The notes beneath the pieces were generated by a model. It had not been told where the DNA came from. It did no database searches and saw only the letters and a program-made list of their open reading frames with translations. Shown here in pieces: positions 41,309 to 49,194 of a stretch of 64,000 nucleotides of DNA (positions are counted from its first letter, which is position 1; the number at the start of each line of letters is the position of its first letter). The position numbers were made by a program, and so were the translations under genes. Source of the DNA: Alteraurantiacibacter hainanensis (lineage in GTDB: Bacteria; Pseudomonadota; Alphaproteobacteria; Sphingomonadales; Sphingomonadaceae). Location of the stretch: assembly GCF_036321025.1 (NCBI RefSeq), contig NZ_JAZAPB010000001.1:1054001-1118000 (forward strand), given 5' to 3'.

Positions 41309-43161
41309 CAGGATCCTTGCGGCACGATATGCCGCCAGATGCCGCCCGCCAGTCGAAGGTTTTCCGGTTCCGCGGAAAGCACGATACGCAACTGGGCGAG
41401 ATAGGCTTCACGCCACCGGGCGGTGAACTCTTCCAGCGGCTCGCCCTCGCGCGGGTAGGGCAGCTTGGCGAGGTGGAAGTGGATCGTGCCGTCGCGCCAC
41501 TGCGGCACGGCGAAGACCGACGGCGCCTTCTGCTTGTAGGCAAGGCGAGCGGCAAAGGCGGAATAGGTGATTTCCTGCCCCTCGAACGCGATGCGCGGCG
41601 CACCGGTGCTCATTCTGCCATCGACGGCGATGGTCAGGGTCGCGCCGCTTGCCAGCGCCCTCACGGCCTGGCGTGCCACCTGCGCTTCGGTCTGGTCGCT
41701 CGTGCTGATCAGCTGGCGATTGAAAGTGACCGAAGGCAGTCCCGGCGTCGATGCCATCCAGCGGTTCTCGAAACCCAGCAGTTCCAGCGCCAGAGGCCCC
41801 GTGAACATGGCGCCGATATGGGCGGAGGCGAAGATCACGCCCCTGCCCTGGTCGACCAGCGGCTGCACCAGCTGCTGCAGCGGATCGAGCTCGCAGACCT
41901 TTTCCAGCACCTGGCCGGCCTCTTCCATCCGGCATTCCAGCCAGTCGTAGATCAGCCGGTCGGCCAGCAGGCCCCACTTCCCGCGGCGTTCCCACTCCTC
42001 GCGGTCGGGAAAGCGTTCGGCATCGCGAAACTGCCAGGCCCAGTCGAACCGCGCCTTCGAAATGTCGAGGTCGTCGACTTTCTGCCACAGAGCCTGCAGC
42101 CCACTGGCGAAATCGCTGGGCAGACCGGCATCGCGCGTCTTGAGCAGGTGATCGTAAAGCCGCATGGCGGCTTCCTGCCGGCCCGCCTGGTTCAGCGCAG
42201 ACGCGGCATCCCGGCGCAGCGTCTCGCTCTCCGGCTCGTTCAGGCATGCCTCTACCATCAGGTCGGCGGCCCGGTCGTATTCCCCGGCACCCTTCAGCGC
42301 CCGCCCCAGCCACACCCGCAGGTGGTTGAGATGCGGAGCCAGTTCCAGCGCGCGGGCCAGGTCTATCCGCGCGGCGCGGTAATCGTTCATGGTCAGCAGC
42401 GTCTCCCCGCGCCGCGTCAGCGCGCGCGCGGAATCGGCGTCGATTTCCAGCGCCCGCCCGTAGCGTTCGACGGCCTCTTCGCGCCGCGCGAGCGAAAGCA
42501 GCGCATCGCCCACCTCGATGTGAACGCCCGCGCTATCCGCCTCGGGATCGTCCAGCGCGGGGGCCATCTCGACGACCTTGTCGAACATCTCGCGCCTGTT
42601 GAGCAGCCGCAGCCACTGTTCCAGCTGCGCCATGTCGTTCTTGTCGCCGCGCGCTTCCAGCAGGGCGAATGCGCTTTCGGTCCGGTTGTCCCGTATCAGC
42701 GCCTTCAGCGCCTGGGTCGTCAGTCGTCCGTCCTCGGGCCAGTCGCGATAACCCTCGGCATAGTCTGCGGCGGCGGTGAATTCCTTGGCCTTGAGCAGCC
42801 GCACCAGGGCCATCGAGATACCGGCCGGATCGTCCTCGTGGTTACGGATGAGATCGTCGAGCAGCGGGCGCGCGGCGTCCCTGTCGAACTCCCATACCAG
42901 CCGCGCATGGACGATCCTGTCCTTGCGATTGGTGGCCGGGCTTTCGACCAGCAGTGCCAGCACCTCGGCGGCGTCGCGGTCCCGCCCCTCCTCCATCAGC
43001 GGGCGGACGATTGAGGTCCTCACCCGCCGGTAGATTTCCGGATCGGACAGGTCCAGCGCCGCGATCGCGGTCTTGTCCACCCGGCCCGTCTGCGCGAACT
43101 GGTCGGCAAGGGTGCGGACCTCCTGCGTGGGATCCGTGGTTTCGGTTTCCGTCTCGGTCAT
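41308..43161 (-). CDS. vexE: VexE-like protein: TPR domain plus acyltransferase-like domain
   Basis: The protein is 617 aa (VexE of S. Typhi is about 655). The first 350 residues are tetratricopeptide-like helices (VHIEVGDALLSLARREEAVE and similar). The C-terminal 250 residues resemble lysophospholipid-acyltransferase folds: GVIFASAHIGAMFTGPLA holds a candidate catalytic His, though the classical H-x4-D/E is not seen, and LTIAVDGRMSTGAP and AARLAYKQKAPSVF follow. VexE adds the acylated reducing-end glycan that anchors Vi capsule. It is joined to vexD and vexL by ATGA overlaps at both ends. Confidence 0.78.
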   Translation of the reverse strand: MTETETETTDPTQEVRTLADQFAQTGRVDKTAIAALDLSDPEIYRRVRTSIVRPLMEEGRDRDAAEVLALLVESPATNRKDRIVHARLVWEFDRDAARPLLDDLIRNHEDDPAGISMALVRLLKAKEFTAAADYAEGYRDWPEDGRLTTQALKALIRDNRTESAFALLEARGDKNDMAQLEQWLRLLNRREMFDKVVEMAPALDDPEADSAGVHIEVGDALLSLARREEAVERYGRALEIDADSARALTRRGETLLTMNDYRAARIDLARALELAPHLNHLRVWLGRALKGAGEYDRAADLMVEACLNEPESETLRRDAASALNQAGRQEAAMRLYDHLLKTRDAGLPSDFASGLQALWQKVDDLDISKARFDWAWQFRDAERFPDREEWERRGKWGLLADRLIYDWLECRMEEAGQVLEKVCELDPLQQLVQPLVDQGRGVIFASAHIGAMFTGPLALELLGFENRWMASTPGLPSVTFNRQLISTSDQTEAQVARQAVRALASGATLTIAVDGRMSTGAPRIAFEGQEITYSAFAARLAYKQKAPSVFAVPQWRDGTIHFHLAKLPYPREGEPLEEFTARWREAYLAQLRIVLSAEPENLRLAGGIWRHIVPQGS

Positions 43162-44549
43162 TCGCTGTCCTGCATCGGTCGCTTGAGCATGATGAAGCCT
43201 GCAATCAAGATGATGACGATTGCACCGAGCAGCAAGAGCAGCAGGTCGAGCAGGCGGCTTTCTTCCCTTTCCAGAGGCTGGATCGGGCTGGCGATCAGCA
43301 CCAGGTACTTGCGCTGTTCAAGGCCGCGCAGCCTCGCCTGCTGCAAGGTTTCGCGCGCGGCGGCCAGGGTCGTGGCGGCCGCATCGCGTTCGGCCACGGC
43401 GGCTTCGAAAAGCGCCAGCGATCGTCCCAGCGAACCGTTCTCCTGCGAACTGGTCAGCCGTCCCTGCTGCTCCGCGATCTGTCGCTGAAGGGCCTGAATT
43501 CGGGCATCCAGCCGTGGCAGGAACGGGCTTTCGGAGAGTCCGTTGGAAAGCAGCGCCTGGCGGCGGGCCTCGGCCTCGGCCAGTTCCACTTCCAGGTTGT
43601 TGATGATCCCGTAGATCCCCTGGGCGGACAGCCGCGGATCGAGCTCCGCCTGCCGGGTCTGGATTTCCTGAACGCGGCCCTGCGCCTGCGTCAGTTCGTC
43701 CTGCGCCTGCTGCTCGACTTCAACCAGGTCTTCCAGCTGGTCATCGTCGATCGACTGCGAGATGTTGCGCACCTTCGACCGGGCCAGTTCCAGCAGGATA
43801 TTGGCGTAGCGAACGGCATCTTCGGGAGTTGCCCCGTCCACGTTCAGCGTGAGAAGCCCCTCCTGCTGGTCGACGAGGATGGAAACCCGGTCCTGGTAGA
43901 ACCCGTAATCGAGCGAGCCGGCCGCCGGTCCGCTGTCGAAATGGCTGAGGTACCCGTGTTCCTGTTCCATGATCTGCATCACCTCGCGCGAGCGCAGGTA
44001 TTCGCGCACACGGTAACCGTCGGTCATGCCGGCACCGCCGCCGCCCAGCCCCATCAGGTTCATGGCAGGCGATTGCGGTGACGAGTTGACCGTAGTGATC
44101 GCGAACGATGCCTCGGTCTGGAAATAGTGTTCCTTGATCAGGGTGATATAGGCCAGCGCGAGCAGGACCGGCAGCAGGCCGAACAGCGCGATGTTCCGCA
44201 GGCGACCGATCTGGCGGCGACGTTCGCGCCGGTTCAGCTCGTCGAGCCGCGCGGAAACGTCGGCGTCGGATGGTAGCAGCGCCTCGATCTCGCGCCGGCG
44301 CTCTTCTTCCTGCTGCCGCAGTTCTTCCTTGCGCTCCCTGCGAATGCGGGCCTTGCGGGCGGCATCGTCGGGAGTGGACGTGCTGTCCCCGCCGGAGGTC
44401 TCCAGCAGGTCGGAGACATCCTCCTCCGAAGCCTGATCGCGCGAGGACGCGGCAGAACTGCCGCCGTCCGCCGGCTCGCTTCCGCGCGGCGCCGGACGGC
44501 CGCCCTTCTGCGAGAGTTTCCAGGCTTCAAGTCGCGCCTTGTTATCCAT
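43158..44549 (-). CDS. vexD: VexD/KpsE-like capsule export inner-membrane protein
   Basis: The protein is 463 aa. A charged, Glu/Arg-rich cytoplasmic N-terminus leads to TM1 (NIALFGLLPVLLALAYITLI). A periplasmic part follows with VREYLRSREVMQIM near its start and a long coiled coil, and then a C-terminal TM (LLDLLLLLLGAIVIILIAGF). This is the polysaccharide co-polymerase type 3 design of KpsE, CtrB and VexD, bridging the ABC transporter and outer-membrane channel. ATG 44547-44549 is used. GTG 44580-44582, which overlaps the VexC stop as GTGA, would add 11 residues and is equally possible. It overlaps vexE by ATGA. Confidence 0.86.
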   Translation of the reverse strand: MDNKARLEAWKLSQKGGRPAPRGSEPADGGSSAASSRDQASEEDVSDLLETSGGDSTSTPDDAARKARIRRERKEELRQQEEERRREIEALLPSDADVSARLDELNRRERRRQIGRLRNIALFGLLPVLLALAYITLIKEHYFQTEASFAITTVNSSPQSPAMNLMGLGGGGAGMTDGYRVREYLRSREVMQIMEQEHGYLSHFDSGPAAGSLDYGFYQDRVSILVDQQEGLLTLNVDGATPEDAVRYANILLELARSKVRNISQSIDDDQLEDLVEVEQQAQDELTQAQGRVQEIQTRQAELDPRLSAQGIYGIINNLEVELAEAEARRQALLSNGLSESPFLPRLDARIQALQRQIAEQQGRLTSSQENGSLGRSLALFEAAVAERDAAATTLAAARETLQQARLRGLEQRKYLVLIASPIQPLEREESRLLDLLLLLLGAIVIILIAGFIMLKRPMQDSE

Positions 44550-44578
44550 TTTCGTTGCGCATCCCTGCTGTAATCGGT

Positions 44579-45277
44579 TCACTCACTTGCAAAACCCTCC
44601 ACCAGCAATTGCAGGTGGTCCTGCTCTGCAAGATCCTCTTCGTAGGCCGATTGCGCGGCATCGAAGCTATCGTAAAGGACGAAATCCCGGTTCCGCAGAA
44701 CCGCGAAACGCCGACCAAATCGCTCTGCAAGGCGCGGCGAGTGCGTCAGAAAGAACATGCCGGCATCCTCCAGTTTCTGTTCCAGCGCCACTTCGCACTT
44801 CGCCCGGTAGGCCGGGCTTCCCGAGCCGATCGAACCGTCGATAACATAGGTATCGGCGGGAATGGCCATGCTGAGGGCAAATCCCAGCCGGTTGCGCATG
44901 CTGGAGGAATAGGTTTCCAAGGGACGATAGTAATCGTCGCCCAGCTCGGAAAATTCCGCGACATAGGCGCTCACCCAGTTCCGCGGGGCCTCGGCAAGGT
45001 CGGCGATGATCTCGATATTGCGCACGCCCGTCATCGCCGGATGAAACGCTCCGGAAAAGCCAAGCGGCCAGGAAATGCGGCCGTGGCGGTGGACCTGGCC
45101 CGCGCTCGGCCTGCCGAAACCGGACAGGAGGTGGGCGATGGTGGTCTTGCCCGAGCCCGGAGCCGCCAGAACGCAGATCCGGTCCTTCGGATCGAACAGC
45201 AGGTTGGCCTCGTCCAGGATGACGCGGTCCTCGTTGTCGAGGCGGAACCGCTTCGTGCAGTCCTCGAAACCGATCAT
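44579..45277 (-). CDS. vexC: VexC/KpsT-like capsule export ATPase
   Basis: The protein is 232 aa, the short single-domain form of KpsT, CtrD and VexC. Walker A is APGSGKTT (near residue 44). The signature region is YSSSMRNRLGFALSMA. The Walker B strand reads TYVIDGSIGSGSP, so the residue after the Asp is Gly where KpsT-type proteins have the catalytic Glu (VDEV). LTHSPRLAE carries the switch His. It would power export of lipid-linked capsule through VexB. The start at 45275-45277 overlaps the VexB stop (ATGA); a longer frame exists but adds no homologous sequence. Confidence 0.85.
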   Translation of the reverse strand: MIGFEDCTKRFRLDNEDRVILDEANLLFDPKDRICVLAAPGSGKTTIAHLLSGFGRPSAGQVHRHGRISWPLGFSGAFHPAMTGVRNIEIIADLAEAPRNWVSAYVAEFSELGDDYYRPLETYSSSMRNRLGFALSMAIPADTYVIDGSIGSGSPAYRAKCEVALEQKLEDAGMFFLTHSPRLAERFGRRFAVLRNRDFVLYDSFDAAQSAYEEDLAEQDHLQLLVEGFASE

Positions 45278-46095
45278 CAAATCGCCCACGAGGTATCCCC
45301 TTCGGCGGGTTCGCTGGCCAGGCGACGGCGCTGCACGAGGAAACCGATGGCCACGCACACGATGATGAAGGCGACCGGAACCGAGCTCGTCCCCAGCAGC
45401 GACGTGTAGCCCTCGAAAAGGCCGTTACGCAGCACCTCGATGCCGTGGAACAGCGGGTTCCACGACAGCCAGTCGCGCACGGCGGGCGGCAGCTCGTTGG
45501 CAGTGTAGAAGACGCCCGAGATGTAGAAGAACGGGCGCAGGAAGATCGGCGTCGCCCGCGTCAGGGCCGGAACGATGGTGGACAGCGATGCCATCATATA
45601 GCCGAAGGCGCCGCCGCTGCTTACCGCGAGGAAGAAGCCCCACATCGCCAGCACCGGGTCGTGCATCTCGAAGAAGCCGAAGATGACGAAATTGAGCAGC
45701 AGCAGGATCAGGAACACCAGCACTGAGTTGCCCAGTTCCAGCAGGAAGACCGAGCCCCCCACCAGATTGGGGCTGACGCTGGGAAAGGAAAGGATGTGGC
45801 GATAGGCGGTGCGCGCCCTGAGGATCGCGTTCACGGCATATCGCGCGCAAAGGTAGGGCACGACGCCCGAGCAGATGAAGCTGCCGATATCGGTGTCGAT
45901 CGGGATGCGACGCCCAAGCACGATGAAGAGGATGTAGATCACGCCGATCCAGGTGAGCGGCACGATATAGGCCCACAGGTATCCCAGCGCATCGCCCGTA
46001 TAGCGCGAGCCGACCTCGCGCATGATGATCGCCTTCATCTTGCGCACCCATCGCGCGATCGCGGTCAGCGGATGCGTCGTGGCGGGGCGTGTCAT
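45277..46095 (-). CDS. vexB: VexB/KpsM-like ABC-2 capsule transporter permease
   Basis: The protein is 272 aa with about six membrane segments (YLWAYIVPLTWIGVIYILFI; ELGNSVLVFLILLLLNFVIF; VPVAFIIVCVAIGFLV). The ABC-2 signature GVFYTANELPPAVRDWLSWN and PLFHGIEVLRNGLF near the C-terminus is characteristic of KpsM, CtrC and VexB. It forms the inner-membrane pore for the capsule. Its ATG overlaps the VexA stop (46092-46095), and its stop overlaps the VexC start. Confidence 0.9.
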   Translation of the reverse strand: MTRPATTHPLTAIARWVRKMKAIIMREVGSRYTGDALGYLWAYIVPLTWIGVIYILFIVLGRRIPIDTDIGSFICSGVVPYLCARYAVNAILRARTAYRHILSFPSVSPNLVGGSVFLLELGNSVLVFLILLLLNFVIFGFFEMHDPVLAMWGFFLAVSSGGAFGYMMASLSTIVPALTRATPIFLRPFFYISGVFYTANELPPAVRDWLSWNPLFHGIEVLRNGLFEGYTSLLGTSSVPVAFIIVCVAIGFLVQRRRLASEPAEGDTSWAI

Positions 46096-47171
46096 CTTAC
46101 CCGCGTGGCGGAACTGGCAAGGCTCGACACCCCGCTGATCGCCCGCAACACCTTGTCGGTCTGCGTGAAGGAGGCATAGCTGACATAGACCACGTCACCC
46201 GGACGCAGCGGGAAATCGGTGGCGGCGAAGATATTGACGGGATCGCTCATGTCCATGCGATAGACCACGTCGCGCGGCTCGCCGTCGGACAGTCGGGCGT
46301 CCCTGCGGAACACGAAGACGCCGGTGGGGTCCGCCGTCCGCTCCTCCAGCCCGCGAGCGCTGCCAAGCGCATCCATCAGCATGTAGTCCTGCCGCGGCAG
46401 GGGAACGCGCGCGGCGTCGCCCACCGAACCCATGATGATGTAGAAACGGCTGTCGCGGCGCAGAGAGATCACGTCGCCGGGCTGCAGCGGGATATCGTAG
46501 GTCGGATCGGAAAACAGCGTGTCGAGGCCAATCTCCGCGGTCGCCCCGTCGCGGTGGACCTGCACCACGTATTCCGCCCCCTCCTCGCGCGCGATGCCCG
46601 CGGCACCGATCACGGCGGCAAGAGAGGACGTCTGCGGCGTCAGCTCCACGGCGCCGCCCTGGGTCACGTCGCCCATCACCGTCACGCTTCTGCCGGTCGA
46701 TCCGATCCGCGTGACGTAGACCTGCGGACGGAACAGCTGCCGGTCGATGCGCTGACGGATGGCGGTGGTCAGTTCGGCCGTGGTCAGGCCGCTCGCGTCG
46801 ACGCGTCCGGCGAAGGGCAGCGTTACGGCCCCGTCCGATGCGACCGAGATGCCCTCGATCGTGACCGGCCCAGCCAGAGTGACAGGAAAGGTTCCGTCCC
46901 CGCCTGCCTCGCTGATGGTGACGTTCAGGATGTCGCCCGAGCGCAGTTCCTCGAAGTCGGTGGACCCGGCAAGCGAGAATTCGTCGGGAACGATGCCGGC
47001 AGGCGGTGCCAGCGCCTCGTCGGCCCGCCACTGCGTGATCGGAACGACCGGGATGTTCGTCTCTTCCTGATCGACGATCTCCGTGATGGACGGCCCCCCG
47101 CGCGGAATCGCGCAACCGGCAAGCAGGGTTGCTCCCAATGCGAGAACCAGGACGTGTCTTGCGATGGTCAT
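46092..47171 (-). CDS. vexA: VexA/KpsD/Wza-like outer-membrane polysaccharide export lipoprotein
   Basis: The protein is 359 aa. The signal peptide ends in lipobox TLLAGC (Cys about 20). The polysaccharide export domain is seen in LRSGDILNVTISEAGG, DGAVTLPFAGRVDASG and LFRPQVYVTRIGSTGRSVTV. SLBB-type repeats follow with IPLQPGDVISL and FPLRPGDVVYVSY. This is the outer-membrane channel of ABC-dependent capsules. ATG 47169-47171 is selected as the start of the signal sequence; the frame itself is open further upstream. It is 45 bp from the TviE-like gene. Confidence 0.9.
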   Translation of the reverse strand: MTIARHVLVLALGATLLAGCAIPRGGPSITEIVDQEETNIPVVPITQWRADEALAPPAGIVPDEFSLAGSTDFEELRSGDILNVTISEAGGDGTFPVTLAGPVTIEGISVASDGAVTLPFAGRVDASGLTTAELTTAIRQRIDRQLFRPQVYVTRIGSTGRSVTVMGDVTQGGAVELTPQTSSLAAVIGAAGIAREEGAEYVVQVHRDGATAEIGLDTLFSDPTYDIPLQPGDVISLRRDSRFYIIMGSVGDAARVPLPRQDYMLMDALGSARGLEERTADPTGVFVFRRDARLSDGEPRDVVYRMDMSDPVNIFAATDFPLRPGDVVYVSYASFTQTDKVLRAISGVSSLASSATRVR

Positions 47172-47215
47172 GCAATGCTTCTCAAAAAGGTGCGAACCCG
47201 GAGTTCCGGCCCGGC

Positions 47216-49162
47216 TCAAGCCTGGCAGAGCCGGAGAAAGGTTCGCAAGGATTGTTCGTCGGAAAACCTCTGCCCGACGAAATCGCGTGCCGCCTGGCTG
47301 GCGTTCGGATCGTTGCGGAATCGCGTGGCGAGTTCGTACGTCTTCTCGACCGCGACCGTGAGGTCGGGCTCGAGGATATCGTCGAGGATGTATCCCGTGT
47401 TGCCCTCGATGAAGCATTCCGACGACCCGCCCGTGGGCGTGGCGACGACGGGCAGCCCGGCAGCCTGCGCTTCGATCAGCACGTTGGGCAGACCCTCAAA
47501 CCGCGACAGCAACAGCTTCACGTCCATCTTCTCGTACCAGAAGCCTACGCTGCGCGTGCGGCCCACCAGCAGGAACCTGTCCTTCAGGCCGAGTGCGGCG
47601 ATCTGCTCTTCCAGCCGGTCGCGCATACGGCCATCGCCCAGGAGGATGTAGCGGGAATTGGGGTAGCGCGCATGGTACCGCGCCGCGAGCTTGATCCACA
47701 GGCCGGGCTGCTTCAGCGGTTCCAGCCGGAACACGCCGCCAAGCGTCGTGTCGGCCCCGATCGTCCTTTCCTCGAACTCCAGCCACTTCTTCTCGTCACA
47801 CTCTTCGGTGTTCGTGTGATAGGCGGTTACCGCGTTGTAGAGGATTTCGACGCTGTCTTCCGGCAGGCCCAGCCACCCGGCATATTCGTCCGCCACGAGC
47901 TTGCTGTTGCACACGAGCGTGACGCCGGGAATCTTCGCCATGCCCTTGAACAGCACTTCGTATTCCGGCTGCGCGCGTTCCTTGCGCACGCTGGGCGGAA
48001 GTCCGCGGAAGACGAGCTGGATCTTCGGCACGCCTGCAAACAGGGCCGCCAGTCCGCCATACAGCGTCGCGCCGTCCTGCCATACGCTGGCGACATCGAA
48101 GTTCTTGTTGCGATAGTAGGGCGCCAGCCGCGTCACACCGTAGTGGATCTGCGGGGGCAGCATCGCGAACAGCAGCTTGGAATCCTCGTCGAGATCGACC
48201 TGGCGGGCTGCCGCAACCGGCATCATCGCTTCGATCTCGACAACCTCGATCTCGTCGGCCTGCAGTTCTGGCAGGAAGAAGTCGTTCGGCTTCACCTCGT
48301 TGAGGAGCAGGGTCTTCACGATGACGCTGACCGTGTGCAGGTCGCCATGTTCGGACTTCAGCAGGCGCGCCAGGCGCGACAGCTGCCGCTCCGCCCCGCC
48401 GGCTCCCAGGCCCCCGGTCACGAGGGCGACTTTGTAGGCATCCCCGATCTCGCGCGGTTCGCGGTTCTCGTACTTGCGCAGCAGGCATTCCAGCGAGAGG
48501 ATGCGGCAATCCAGCCCGGCAAGATCGCGATCGGGCGCCAGCCTGCGCAGGCAATCGACCTTGCGCTGCCAGTCCTTTATCGCCTTGGCGTGGCGTTCGT
48601 CCTCGCAGACCGCTTCAAGCACGGGTTCCACCGTATCGAGCGCGTCGGCGAGCCTGCCGACCTTGGCCAGCCGGATGGCATACTGGATGCGGGCCCGGTC
48701 GTCTTCGGGCTCGGCTTCGATCAGGTCCGCGAAAAGCGCGTGGGATTCATCGGTGAAGCCGATCGCTTCGAGGATTCCCGCCCGCTTCATCAGTATCGGG
48801 CGTTCCTCGGAATCCGCCGGGTAATGGCGGTCGGTCACGGCCAGCGCGTCCTCCTTGCGCCCGTGCTTGGCGTAGGAGTTGATGAGGTTGCGAACGACAA
48901 TGTCGTTGCCCGGATCATCGTCATACAGCGATTGCCAGGCGTCCGCCGTTTCGCGGATCAGCTTGGCCTTGTCCTTGATCTGCAGGAGCAGGATCAGCGC
49001 CTCGTTGTCGTACTTCGCGACTTCCTCGAAGCGGCGCGCTTCCTCGGCGGCGATCTGCGATTTTCGCAGACTCGTGCAATCGGCCAGCAGGCTGGCCAGG
49101 ATCTCCACGGTATCACCGTCGAGATCCGGCGTTTCTTGGGCTTCAAGCGCGAGATTTTTCAT
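47216..49162 (-). CDS. tviE: TviE-like glycosyltransferase (GT4) with helical N-terminal domain
   Basis: The protein is 648 aa (TviE of S. Typhi is about 578). The first 240 residues look like TPR helices (LINSYAKHGRKEDALAVTDR). The rest is GT-B: VALVTGGLGAGGAERQLSRL starts the acceptor domain and LLLSRFEGLPNVLIEAQAAG with PVVATPTGGSSEC is the GT4 donor motif (E-x7-E type). In Vi synthesis TviE is the polymerase for the GalNAcA chain. The position between tviD and vexA matches the Salmonella order. Confidence 0.85.
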   Translation of the reverse strand: MKNLALEAQETPDLDGDTVEILASLLADCTSLRKSQIAAEEARRFEEVAKYDNEALILLLQIKDKAKLIRETADAWQSLYDDDPGNDIVVRNLINSYAKHGRKEDALAVTDRHYPADSEERPILMKRAGILEAIGFTDESHALFADLIEAEPEDDRARIQYAIRLAKVGRLADALDTVEPVLEAVCEDERHAKAIKDWQRKVDCLRRLAPDRDLAGLDCRILSLECLLRKYENREPREIGDAYKVALVTGGLGAGGAERQLSRLARLLKSEHGDLHTVSVIVKTLLLNEVKPNDFFLPELQADEIEVVEIEAMMPVAAARQVDLDEDSKLLFAMLPPQIHYGVTRLAPYYRNKNFDVASVWQDGATLYGGLAALFAGVPKIQLVFRGLPPSVRKERAQPEYEVLFKGMAKIPGVTLVCNSKLVADEYAGWLGLPEDSVEILYNAVTAYHTNTEECDEKKWLEFEERTIGADTTLGGVFRLEPLKQPGLWIKLAARYHARYPNSRYILLGDGRMRDRLEEQIAALGLKDRFLLVGRTRSVGFWYEKMDVKLLLSRFEGLPNVLIEAQAAGLPVVATPTGGSSECFIEGNTGYILDDILEPDLTVAVEKTYELATRFRNDPNASQAARDFVGQRFSDEQSLRTFLRLCQA

Positions 49163-49194
49163 GAACTTCGCTCCGCTTCAATTCGGCGCATGGA

